DNA from: an uncultured Collinsella sp.
Lineage (GTDB): Bacteria > Actinomycetota > Coriobacteriia > Coriobacteriales > Coriobacteriaceae
NCBI GenBank assembly: GCA_905197665.1
Contig: CAJJZP010000014.1
Coordinates: forward strand, 9,720 to 73,719
Direction: 5' to 3'
DNA length: 64,000 bases
Position numbers and translations under genes: made by a program. The notes under the pieces are model-generated. The model saw nothing but the letters and a program-made list of their open reading frames with translations. It did no database searches and was not told the DNA's origin. Below are positions 42,429 to 49,880 of the stretch, one piece after another; within the stretch, counting starts at the first letter, position 1; each line of letters starts with the position of its first letter.

Positions 42429-43266
42429 CACCAGCCCTTGTGCGCAACAACTTGTTGTACACAAGTTTCACCAGGCCCGTCGGCAGCAGCGTAGCAACCG
42501 CGCGCTCAGCGACGGCTTTAACCTGCCCCATTCGACCGACCAAACCTAGCTTCCTAAGCTCGGAAAAGAACCTGACTTGGCTTTTAAGATAGCTCATGTT
42601 GGAGCGGCGGGCATACATGCCCTCACCGGTACGCACGTCCGCCACTACGTCGGGGACGTTAGCGCATCGGCAGCCCTTTGCTATCATTCGCGCCCATAGC
42701 CAGTAATCTTCCATCCAGGGAAATGGCTCGTAGCCGCCAACCAGATCAACCATGTGTCTGTCGAACACGACAGACACATGGTTGAAGGGATTCCTCCCCT
42801 TCAACCATGTGTCTATGTTTTTTTTCGAAAGCGGGGGCATTCTCACTGCGCCCATATCGCCCGGCTCCCGATCGAACTCCTCGATGGCCCCGCCCACTAG
42901 GTCGAGCTGTTCTGAGACCATCTTCGAGAGCAGAACCTCGCAGCGTTCGTGACGCGAGATGTCATCTGCGTCCATGCGCGCTACAATATTGCACCTGCAC
43001 TCAGAAAGACCCGCGTTGAGGGCGTAGCCCAGGCCATGGTTCTCCTTCAAGCGCACAACCTTCAGGGCACTGCCCAGGCGCTTTCCCCAACCTTCCAAGC
43101 AGGCATCGAGCTCTGGGGTCAGCGGACCGTCGCACACAATAACATAGTCATGAGGCGTATGGGTTTGAACCGCCATGGAATCAATGGCAGCATTCAAGTA
43201 CTCGGCCTTGTCGTTCTTATACACAGACATGAGAACACTGTATTCAGGCAAAATAAACTCGCTCAT
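42412..43266 (-). CDS. glycosyltransferase family 2
   Basis: Protein of 284 residues. VLMSVYKNDKAEYLNAAIDS, VIVCDGPLTPELD, NIVARMDADDISRHERCEVL (DXDD) and FPWMEDYWLWARMIAKGC (ED motif) define the GT2 fold. It carries an A8 tract (T8 on the plus strand, 42818-42825, encoding LSKKN), another possible slippage site. An inverted repeat made of the ACCATGTGTCT/AGACACATGGT words lies within it (about 42752-42813). Confidence 0.9.
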   Translation of the reverse strand: MSEFILPEYSVLMSVYKNDKAEYLNAAIDSMAVQTHTPHDYVIVCDGPLTPELDACLEGWGKRLGSALKVVRLKENHGLGYALNAGLSECRCNIVARMDADDISRHERCEVLLSKMVSEQLDLVGGAIEEFDREPGDMGAVRMPPLSKKNIDTWLKGRNPFNHVSVVFDRHMVDLVGGYEPFPWMEDYWLWARMIAKGCRCANVPDVVADVRTGEGMYARRSNMSYLKSQVRFFSELRKLGLVGRMGQVKAVAERAVATLLPTGLVKLVYNKLLRTRAGDGHGC

Positions 43267-44084
43267 CGTGCCCCCTCGCCTGTAGATACGACGCCAAGCG
43301 TTTTCAATAAAATTTTCAGATCGAGTGCAACGTTTCGCTGTTCGATGTACTCCATGTCAAGTACGACTTTCTCCTTCGGAAGCAGGTCGTAACCGCCTGC
43401 TACTTGGGCAAGGCCAGAAATACCCGGACGAACCATGGTGCGGTAATGCCAACCGTGGATTCGCTTTTCGAACTCATCGCAAAAGGCAGGACGCTCCGGG
43501 CGCGGACCAATAAGGCTCATATCGCCCCTGAAAACGTTCCAGAACTGCGGAATCTCATCCAGACGCGTCTTGCGCATAAACTTGCCAAACGGCGTTACGC
43601 GCGGATCTTCGTCCTGAGCCCACTGGGCACCGCGAGATTCAGCATCGGTATACATGCTGCGGAACTTATAGATATTAAAGACCTTGCCATCTTTGCCAAC
43701 GCGACGCTGCGCATAAATGACGGGTCCTTCGGATTCACTCTTAATCTTGACTGCGATAACAGCCATCGGAATCGCGAGAATAATGAGAGCGCATCCGCAT
43801 GAGACAACATCGAAAAAGCGCTTGATAAAGCGGTAGAAGAGTCCACCGTTAACAACGGGTTCTTCTAGTTCAATGATGTCGTCACCGGGCAACAACTTTT
43901 CCAGCACGTCGGCAGGGATACCGTTCTCCGACAGCTTAGGCTCATGCTTTCCGACGTTGTTAAGCTTTGCAGCCTCGCGCCTGTCCTCAAGCGTAACAGC
44001 AAGCGCTGCCGCATCCCCTCTTTGATTGTTTTGCACGTTCTCTTCCAAAACTTCGCCCCCGAGTCGGGGAGCCCCCCCCCGCAT
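43263..44084 (-). CDS. priming glycosyl-1-phosphate transferase (bacterial sugar transferase)
   Basis: Transfers a sugar phosphate to undecaprenyl phosphate, starting the repeat unit. One transmembrane segment (FFDVVSCGCALIILAIPMAV) precedes the catalytic domain: KSESEGPVIYAQRRVGKDGK, FNIYKFRSMYTDAESRGAQW, KTRLDEIPQFWNVFRGDMSL, IGPRPERPAFCDEF. I assume the ATG at 44084 (273 residues). A G9 tract (44072-44080) begins one base after that ATG, so slippage would shift the whole frame. A GTG at 44036 with GGAAGAG upstream is an alternative start that would place the tract in the leader. Confidence 0.92.
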   Translation of the reverse strand: MRGGAPRLGGEVLEENVQNNQRGDAAALAVTLEDRREAAKLNNVGKHEPKLSENGIPADVLEKLLPGDDIIELEEPVVNGGLFYRFIKRFFDVVSCGCALIILAIPMAVIAVKIKSESEGPVIYAQRRVGKDGKVFNIYKFRSMYTDAESRGAQWAQDEDPRVTPFGKFMRKTRLDEIPQFWNVFRGDMSLIGPRPERPAFCDEFEKRIHGWHYRTMVRPGISGLAQVAGGYDLLPKEKVVLDMEYIEQRNVALDLKILLKTLGVVSTGEGAR

Positions 44085-44104
44085 TGCGTAGCGACCATCC
44101 GCAC

Positions 44105-44650
44105 TTAGGCGATCGCCTTTTTTAGGTTTCGCATTAGGCGCTGCTCGGCTGAAAGCACGGCAAGGCCGACGCGCGTAGTTATGCGTCGGCCGCACAGGTC
44201 GAGCTCCAAATAAGCAGTGCTCTTGCGTCTGTTAATGGTTTTGATAAGGCCTTCGTGGCCCAGTAGCGGACCCGCCGTCACTACGACCTGGTCGCCGTCT
44301 TTTAGAGCCTCGCTCATGGGTACTACGCGGTCTCCCGCATGCGTAAAGCCGCCAATAAGCTGGACCTCTTCTTTTGCCAGCGGCACAAACTGACAGTCCT
44401 GGGATAGCACCCGGGCAAAGTCGTCCATGCGCAGCAGATACTGTTGCACGGTGCGGGGATCTGCCGTATCGCAGATCAAATAACCGGGAAAGAGCGGCTT
44501 GGTCGTGTTGACCCATTCGCCGTGTACTTTAATCTCGGTTTGAAATCGGGGATAAAAAAGCTCCTGCATGGCACCAGCCGGCACCATGCGTTCGATGCGC
44601 TCGCGCATTACGTCTTCGCGACCGTTAATGACCTGGATCACATACCACAC
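44105..44650 (-). CDS. specialised NusG paralogue (LoaP/UpxY-type antiterminator)
   Basis: Protein of 181 residues with the NusG N-terminal fold (WYVIQVINGREDVMRERIER, PLFPGYLICDTADPRTVQQY) and a C-terminal KOW segment (DGDQVVVTAGPLLGHEGLIK). Such paralogues head long EPS operons and let RNA polymerase read through internal terminators (UpxY, LoaP, RfaH-like). I prefer the GTG at 44650, which has AAGGGGG at proper spacing; a GTG at 44656 lies too close. It is the first gene of a ~14 kb operon and sits right behind a strong leader hairpin. Confidence 0.88.
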   Translation of the reverse strand: MWYVIQVINGREDVMRERIERMVPAGAMQELFYPRFQTEIKVHGEWVNTTKPLFPGYLICDTADPRTVQQYLLRMDDFARVLSQDCQFVPLAKEEVQLIGGFTHAGDRVVPMSEALKDGDQVVVTAGPLLGHEGLIKTINRRKSTAYLELDLCGRRITTRVGLAVLSAEQRLMRNLKKAIA

Positions 44651-44682
44651 GAGCACTACCCCCTTGCTGTCTTACGTGCGGC

Positions 44683-44750
44683 TCACGGGGTTTGGGTATG
44701 GCTTCGCCAGGGCGCTCGTGCGCGAAGGCGCTCCATATTCAAACCCTGAG
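44683..44750 (-). promoter_or_regulatory. structured leader RNA before the NusG-like gene
   Basis: On the minus strand CTCAGGGTTTG (upstream) pairs with CAAACCC-CG-TGAG; inside, ATGG pairs with CCAT and CTTCGC with GCGAAG around a GCACGAGCGCCCTG loop. The stacked hairpin lies 33 bp before the start codon, where a LoaP-type recognition RNA or an attenuator would be expected. Confidence 0.55.
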
Positions 44751-45151
44751 CCCAGTTAGACAAGCACGTGGCTCTGCCCCACCGTGAACGGTATGAGTAT
44801 GCACAGTTGCTAGAGACGCGGACGCGTATCGCAAAAATGACCGCGTCCCCAGCTGACTGCGTGCGGTCCAGTCAAGCGGGTACAAAACTGGACTGCACGC
44901 AAACAGCTGTAGGACTGCTGCGATTTGTCATGAAGTATCGATTCGAAAGAATTGCTTGCACGTAGACAAGGACAAGTCATCCGATGAGATAAGCATGACG
45001 ACGCTATTGGAGCTCGTGGTTTTTCTGGCACCGCCGTTACGGCCGGATGCTGATCGACCCTGCGCTTTGCGTCTTGCTGGAGACGTGAGCACAGTTGAAC
45101 CCATGTAACGTTCTGTATCCTAGCACAGCAGGTGGCCCAAACGTTTTAGGG

Positions 45152-45173
45152 TGTGTTGAGCAACACATTGTTG
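45152..45173. promoter_or_regulatory. overlapping palindromes, possible EPS operator
   Basis: TGTGTTGAGCAACACA is a 7-bp inverted repeat with a 2-bp centre, and the second half is reused in CAACACATTGTTG. It is about 500 bp upstream of the NusG-like gene. Function inferred only from symmetry and place. Confidence 0.35.
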
Positions 45174-45458
45174 ATTTGCCGCTGTTATGGGGGATATTGT
45201 GCCGTCTTGTACACATTGCCGCAGGTTAATGGGGGTACATGGGTTGGCGTACGCTGCCTGAGATGCAAGGCTGACGGCACGAGTTGTAAGAAGAATTACG
45301 TTTGGCTAACAAACTATGTACAAAACTTGCGGGTTATTGCGCAACTTTTTCGGGTGCTGGCTTGAGCGTCGCATCGCGAAGGCGCTCATCGCACAATAGG
45401 CGCGCCTGGCTACAGAGTCAACGCATTTTGAGGCGGTTTATTGGACACCTTTTGGCGT

Positions 45459-45487
45459 GTAGTTGTCGCAGATTTTGCGACAACTAC
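45459..45487. other. perfect hairpin upstream of the EPS operon
   Basis: A 12-bp perfect inverted repeat with a 5-nt loop, lacking a T-run on either strand, so it is not a standard terminator. It may be a binding site or structured RNA. Confidence 0.4.
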
Positions 45488-45566
45488 TGTAGACGGCAAA
45501 CTTGAACAGGAAAGCAATTTGCAAATATTGAAAAAATGCAGTTCAGGCCGTCAAAAATAATATGCA

Positions 45567-45593
45567 AATAAAAAAGCCACTCGATTGAGTGGC
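45567..45593 (-). terminator. terminator of tRNA-Ala copy 3
   Basis: On the minus strand GCCACTCAATCGAGTGGC hairpin is followed by TTTTTTATT. It begins 16 bp after the tRNA and differs from the terminators of copies 1 and 2. Confidence 0.88.
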
Positions 45594-45609
45594 CTTGCAT
45601 TCACGATGG

Positions 45610-45682
45610 TGGAGACGAGGGGGATCGAACCCCTGACCTCTTGACTGCCAGTCAAGCGCTCTTCCGGCTGAGCTACGCCCCC
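45610..45682 (-). tRNA. tRNA-Ala (anticodon GGC), copy 3
   Basis: Same tRNA as at 13169 and 14145 except in the D-arm (CTCAGCCGGAAGAGC instead of CTCAGCTGGGAGAGC). Here CCA is encoded (45609-45607). This copy, with encoded CCA and its own terminator, is the most independent of the three. Confidence 0.95.
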
Positions 45683-45695
45683 GTGACGTGGAGAT

Positions 45696-45724
45696 ACTAT
45701 AGGAGAATGTTTTGCTTGATGCAA
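45696..45724 (-). promoter_or_regulatory. promoter of tRNA-Ala copy 3
   Basis: TTGCAT and TATAGT with a 17-bp spacer on the minus strand, as for copies 1 and 2, although the spacer sequence is different. Confidence 0.7.
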
Positions 45725-45838
45725 GAGGTTTTTGTTGAAACTTTTTCTTACGGGTTTTTCTGGGACGGGGCGGAAATAATCACTCTTCGAGCGATTATTT
45801 CCATCCACCGTCCCGATAAAACCCTGATGCGATAGCCC

Positions 45839-46480
45839 TTACTTGTAGAGGTAAGCGATGGCGGTGCCGGTGTGAACTTGGATTTTGGCGGTGGTTCTTA
45901 CTATGTTGCTGATGCCCGTGTCGGCTAGCAGGCCTAGGGGGCTGTGATCTAGTTCCCACTCTAGGCCGTGTTCGCTTATCTCTGTGTTGAGAGCGATGGC
46001 GATGATGGAGAAGGTTTTGCCCTCGGCGCCCTCGATGGTCCAGGTCTCGTCCTGGTGCAGGATTCTGGCCGTCACTTCGTCTTCTTCGATCCAGACGGGG
46101 GCGTCCGCATAGCCTGCCAGTAGCCCTAACACAGACAGGGCCATGTCCGGACGGCCGCCGGTGGCACAAGTCGCAACCACTTCGGCACCCGGCCAACGGC
46201 GGCGAACGGAATCGAGCGCCAACGCCAGATCGGTATAGTCCTTGTAGGGGTTGTGACGCTCCACCTCAAAGGCTTCGGCGGCATCGACTAGCGCGCGACC
46301 CGCATCGCTCACCGTGTCGGCATCGCCCACGTAGACGTCGCAGCTCAGGCCAGCCCCCAGCAGCGCATCGAGCCCGCGGTCCACGGCGACAACGTGATCG
46401 CACTCCCCCGCCAGGCGGCACAGCAACTCGGGGCTCGCCACCACCGGTGAGCCGCAAACCACTAATACTATGCAAGCCAC
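45839..46480 (-). CDS. thiamine pyrophosphokinase-family protein
   Basis: Protein of 213 residues. The family pattern is present with changes: VVAVDRGLDALLGAGL (usually DGG), YVGDADTVSDAG (usually GDFDS), YKDYTDLALALDSV (KD-x-TD) and CATGGRPDMALSVLGLL (GG-R-D-H). The C-terminal half has the TPK beta-barrel strands (SIIAIALNTEISEHGLEWEL). It should transfer pyrophosphate from ATP to thiamine, although the substituted motifs leave substrate doubt. It starts 9 bp after the HAD gene stop. Confidence 0.85.
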   Translation of the reverse strand: MACIVLVVCGSPVVASPELLCRLAGECDHVVAVDRGLDALLGAGLSCDVYVGDADTVSDAGRALVDAAEAFEVERHNPYKDYTDLALALDSVRRRWPGAEVVATCATGGRPDMALSVLGLLAGYADAPVWIEEDEVTARILHQDETWTIEGAEGKTFSIIAIALNTEISEHGLEWELDHSPLGLLADTGISNIVRTTAKIQVHTGTAIAYLYK

Positions 46481-46489
46481 GGCCCTCGC

Positions 46490-47179
46490 CTAGCCCTCAA
46501 ACGAAAGCATGCGGGCCAGGTCCAGGTCCTCATAGCTGTCGATAAAGATATCGCAATTGTCGCGCACGTCGTCGCGCTGCATGCGGCCATGCGGGTCATA
46601 GATGCCCACGCGCTTAAAGCCTACAGTGCCAGAGCTCTTAAGTCCAAAGACGGCGTCCTCAAACACCCACGCGCGCTCAAACTTGTGCCCGTGGCGCACC
46701 TCGAGGCGGCGCAAAGCCAACTCGTATACGTCGGGGAACTTCTTGGAGCGCCCCGCCTCGCCCGTCGTGGCAATAAACTCCATGCATGCGTCGAGCCCGG
46801 CACCAGCGAGCGCGGACTGCACCAGCTCGGCCGGCGTTGAAGTAGCCACGCACATGGCAATGCCCGCCGCCTTCGCCTGCTCCAAAAATGCCAAGAGCCC
46901 CTCGCGCGGTGGCACCTTGGAGTAGCCATCGATCAGGATGTCGCTCAGCTCGCGATACAGCTCCTCGCCATTCGCTCCAATGCCCCAGGTGTCGTGGTAG
47001 GCCTGGCACTCGTCCTCGAGCGACAAATGCTCAAATTGGGCAAAATCGTCGACCGTTACGTCAACTCCGTGGCGGTGCAATAACTCGGGCTGAGCATAGG
47101 CCCAAACGGGGGTGCTATTAACCAGTGTTCCGTCGCAATCGAAAATAAAAGCGACATTGGGAGCAGCGGTCTGGGACAT
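46490..47179 (-). CDS. HAD-family hydrolase (phosphoglucomutase/phosphatase type)
   Basis: Protein of 229 residues from the ATG at 47179 (AAAGG upstream). Motif I FIFDCDGTLVNSTPVW, motif II CVATSTPAELVQSALAGAGL, the lysine in AGRSKKFPDVYELAL and motif IV AWVFEDAVFGLKSSGTVGF are all present, with a helical cap (residues ~25-85). Similar to beta-phosphoglucomutase/GPH phosphatases. Divergent from glgB, it may share the operator region between them and process sugar phosphates, but this is inference. Confidence 0.85.
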   Translation of the reverse strand: MSQTAAPNVAFIFDCDGTLVNSTPVWAYAQPELLHRHGVDVTVDDFAQFEHLSLEDECQAYHDTWGIGANGEELYRELSDILIDGYSKVPPREGLLAFLEQAKAAGIAMCVATSTPAELVQSALAGAGLDACMEFIATTGEAGRSKKFPDVYELALRRLEVRHGHKFERAWVFEDAVFGLKSSGTVGFKRVGIYDPHGRMQRDDVRDNCDIFIDSYEDLDLARMLSFEG

Positions 47180-47201
47180 AAACGAACCTTTCGATGTCAA
47201 A

Positions 47202-47289
47202 TGGTAAACATCCTGCTAAAAACGTTTTACCAAACGTCAGACTAACAATCTTGAAACCCTAATTGGTAAAACTGTCAAGAGTTTTACCA
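47202..47289. promoter_or_regulatory. palindromic TGGTAAAAC operators between the HAD gene and glgB
   Basis: TGGTAAAAC-TGTCAAGA-GTTTTACCA (47264-47289) is a perfect 9-bp inverted repeat with an 8-bp centre. A second, weaker pair is TGGTAAAC (47202-47209) and GTTTTACCA (47224-47232). Four half-sites in 90 bp of a divergent promoter region suggest a LacI- or similar-type dimeric repressor. The same half-site recurs at 57371 before the GH13-GH77 gene. Confidence 0.65.
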
Positions 47290-47510
47290 TCGCAATTCTG
47301 CCAGTGGTCTAAACATGGCGCTCGCCGATTAAACACAGCCGCAAATCCACTTTTCTCCATAAAAGTAACGAACAGGTGTTATCGTATTTCGTGCCGAAAG
47401 TTCCACCGAGCACGCGAGGTGGAACGAATCATAGAACTATCGCCGTCCCTTCGATTCGTGCAGCCTTGGACCTTTCGCATCTAGTCACCAAGGCAACACG
47501 CTGCCGCGTC

Positions 47511-49787
47511 ATGATGGGATCAAACGTGAGCGATACAAAGCTAAAGCCAGCAACTAAAAAGCCCGCTACCCGTAAAGCCGCCCCGCACGCACCGGAACTC
47601 TCCAAGGACGATGTCTACCTGTTTGGCATCGGCACGTGGGAGCGCAGCTGGGAAAAGATGGGCGCGCACCCCGACACGCAGAACCGTACGCGCGGCTGGC
47701 GCTTTTGCGTTTGGGCGCCCGATGTAAAGAGCGTGCATGTCATTGGTGAATTTAACGACTGGGATGAGGAAGCCAACCCTCTGGTGCCCGTGCATACGAG
47801 CGCTATTTGGGAAGGCTTTATTCCTGGCGCAGAACAAGGTCAGCTCTATAAGTATCTCATTGAGACCAACGAGGGCGAGAAGCTCTACAAGGCCGATCCG
47901 TACGCCTTCAAGGCCGAGTGCCCTCCGGGAACGGCAAGCGTGCTGTGGACCCTCGATGGCTACAAGTGGAACGACGCCGCATGGCTCAAGCGCCGCGCCA
48001 GTCATAACCACATGTCGCAGCCCCTTAACATCTACGAGGTGCATATTGGCTCGTGGAAGCGCCACGGCGACGCGCCACAGGGCGAGCCGGACGAGTACGG
48101 CAACTACCCTGGCCCCATGGACCCCTTCCCCGCGCAGCGCGGCGAGTTCTACACCTACGACGACCTGTCGGTCGAGCTCGTGGACTACGTGCACGACATG
48201 GGCTACACGCATATCGAGGTCATGCCGCTTATGGAGCATCCCTTCGATGGCTCCTGGGGCTACCAGACGACCGGCTACTATGCCGCCACGTCGCGCTATG
48301 GCGACCCGCAGCAGCTCATGCACTTTATCGATGCGTGTCACAAGGCGGGCATTGGCGTAATCATGGACTGGGTGCCCGGCGGTTTTTGCGCCGACTCCCA
48401 CGGCCTTGCCACCTTTAACGGCCACATGCTGTTTGAGCACGAGATTCACCCCAACTGGGGCACGCACAAGTTCGACTTCGCCCGTGGCGAGGTCCGCTCC
48501 TTCCTGGTCTCCAACGTGCTGTACTGGCTCGAGAACTTCCATGTTGACGGCATTCGCATGGACGGCGTGTCCAGCATGCTGTACCTCAACTTTGGCATCG
48601 ACGATCCCGGCCAAAAGAAGTTCAATAAGTACGGTACCGAGGAGGACCTGGACGCCAGCGCTTTTATCCGCCAGGTCAACTGCGCCGTGGAGGCCCACTT
48701 CCCTGACGTAATGATGATGGCCGAGGAGTCCACCGCGTGGCCGCTCGTGACCTACCCGCCGCAGGACGGCGGCCTGGGCTTCCACTACAAGTGGGACATG
48801 GGCTGGATGAACGACACCCTGCACTACATGCAGACCGATTTTCCGTGGCGCCCCGGCAACCACGGGCTGCTCACGTTCTCCATCATGTACGCCTTTACCG
48901 AAAACTTCATTTGTCCGCTGAGCCACGACGAAGTCGTGCACGGCAAGTGCTCGCTCATCGGCCGCATGCCGGGCGACTGGTGGCGTCAGTTTGCCGGCCT
49001 GCGCACGCTGGCTTTCTACCAGATGACGCACCCTGGCGCCAAGCTCAACTTTATGGGCAACGAGATCGGCCAGTTTATTGAGTGGCGCTACTACGAGTCC
49101 ATCCAGTGGTTCCTGACCGAGGAGTACGAGACCCACCGTCATCATCAGGCGTTTATCAAGGCGCTCAACCACCTGTACACCGCCGAGCCCGCCCTGTACG
49201 AGCGTGGCTACACCGACGACGGCTTTACCTGGATCGACGCGGACAACTCCAAGCAGTCCATCGTGAGCTTTGTGCGTCAGGGCGAGGACGTCGACGACGA
49301 TCTGGTGATCCTGATCAACTTTGACCCGGCGAGCTACGAGAGTTTCCGCGTGGGCGTGCCGCGCGAGGGCGACTGGGAGGTCATCTTTGATTCCGACCTT
49401 CCCGAGTTTGGCGGCAGCGGTTATGCCGGCGAAGAGCCCTACACCTGCTCGAGCGAGCCCTATCCCTGGAACGGGCAGATGGACTCCATTGAGATTAAGG
49501 TGCCCGGTCTGGCAGGCGTGGTGCTTAAGCGCCGTGGTCCCAGCAGCTATAAGCCGCCCGTGGTCGAGGAGCCCAAGGCTGCGCCCAAAAAGCGCACGTC
49601 CTCGGTGAAGCCTAAGCCTGCGGCTGCCAAGAAGGCTCCGGCTAAGGCGAAGGCCACGACGACCAAGGCCAAGGCCAAGGCTGCCGCAAAGCCCGCTGCT
49701 AAGGCCGCAGCCAAGAAACCGGCTGCCAAAAAGGCCGCTACCAAGACCAAGTCTGCTTCTGTTAAGCCGTCTGCCAAGGATGCGTAA
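47511..49787 (+). CDS. glgB: 1,4-alpha-glucan branching enzyme with Lys/Ala-rich C-terminal tail
   Basis: Forms alpha-1,6 branches in glycogen. About 758 residues. An N-terminal CBM48-type domain (WRFCVWAPDVKSVHVIGEFN, about residues 65-85) precedes the GH13 catalytic domain: the region I motif is altered (GVIMDWVPGGFCADSHGLAT), then VDGIRMDGVSSMLYLNFG with the nucleophile Asp, MMMAEESTAWP with the acid Glu, and LSHDEVVHGKCSLIG. The last ~75 residues are almost only Lys, Ala, Pro and Thr (AAKPAAKAAAKKPAAKKAAT). The start is uncertain: ATG 47511, ATG 47514 or GTG 47526 (VSDTKLKP) are all in frame. Confidence 0.93.
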   Translation: MMGSNVSDTKLKPATKKPATRKAAPHAPELSKDDVYLFGIGTWERSWEKMGAHPDTQNRTRGWRFCVWAPDVKSVHVIGEFNDWDEEANPLVPVHTSAIWEGFIPGAEQGQLYKYLIETNEGEKLYKADPYAFKAECPPGTASVLWTLDGYKWNDAAWLKRRASHNHMSQPLNIYEVHIGSWKRHGDAPQGEPDEYGNYPGPMDPFPAQRGEFYTYDDLSVELVDYVHDMGYTHIEVMPLMEHPFDGSWGYQTTGYYAATSRYGDPQQLMHFIDACHKAGIGVIMDWVPGGFCADSHGLATFNGHMLFEHEIHPNWGTHKFDFARGEVRSFLVSNVLYWLENFHVDGIRMDGVSSMLYLNFGIDDPGQKKFNKYGTEEDLDASAFIRQVNCAVEAHFPDVMMMAEESTAWPLVTYPPQDGGLGFHYKWDMGWMNDTLHYMQTDFPWRPGNHGLLTFSIMYAFTENFICPLSHDEVVHGKCSLIGRMPGDWWRQFAGLRTLAFYQMTHPGAKLNFMGNEIGQFIEWRYYESIQWFLTEEYETHRHHQAFIKALNHLYTAEPALYERGYTDDGFTWIDADNSKQSIVSFVRQGEDVDDDLVILINFDPASYESFRVGVPREGDWEVIFDSDLPEFGGSGYAGEEPYTCSSEPYPWNGQMDSIEIKVPGLAGVVLKRRGPSSYKPPVVEEPKAAPKKRTSSVKPKPAAAKKAPAKAKATTTKAKAKAAAKPAAKAAAKKPAAKKAATKTKSASVKPSAKDA

Positions 49788-49880
49788 CAAAACCGTTACA
49801 GCTGTAATTACCCGCCCCGACGAGGCGTAGGATACATGTCATAACCGTTCCGGGAGAAACATCCCCGGGGGAAGGAACGT

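Larger units (their letters stand above)
44751..45566. other. non-coding region upstream of the EPS operon
   Basis: About 800 bp with no credible gene. It holds a TGTGTTG-AG-CAACACA palindrome (45152-45167) overlapping CAACA-CAT-TGTTG (45161-45173), and a perfect 12-bp hairpin GTAGTTGTCGCA-GATTT-TGCGACAACTAC (45459-45487). The EPS promoter must be here; I could not pick a convincing -35/-10 pair. Confidence 0.45.

Noticed and set aside
45030..45060. Possible RfaH-type ops element (GGCGGTAGC-like) in the EPS leader
   Set aside because: Only GGCGGTGCC is found on the minus strand, too poor a match, and the head gene is a LoaP/UpxY-type paralogue whose target is not known to be ops.
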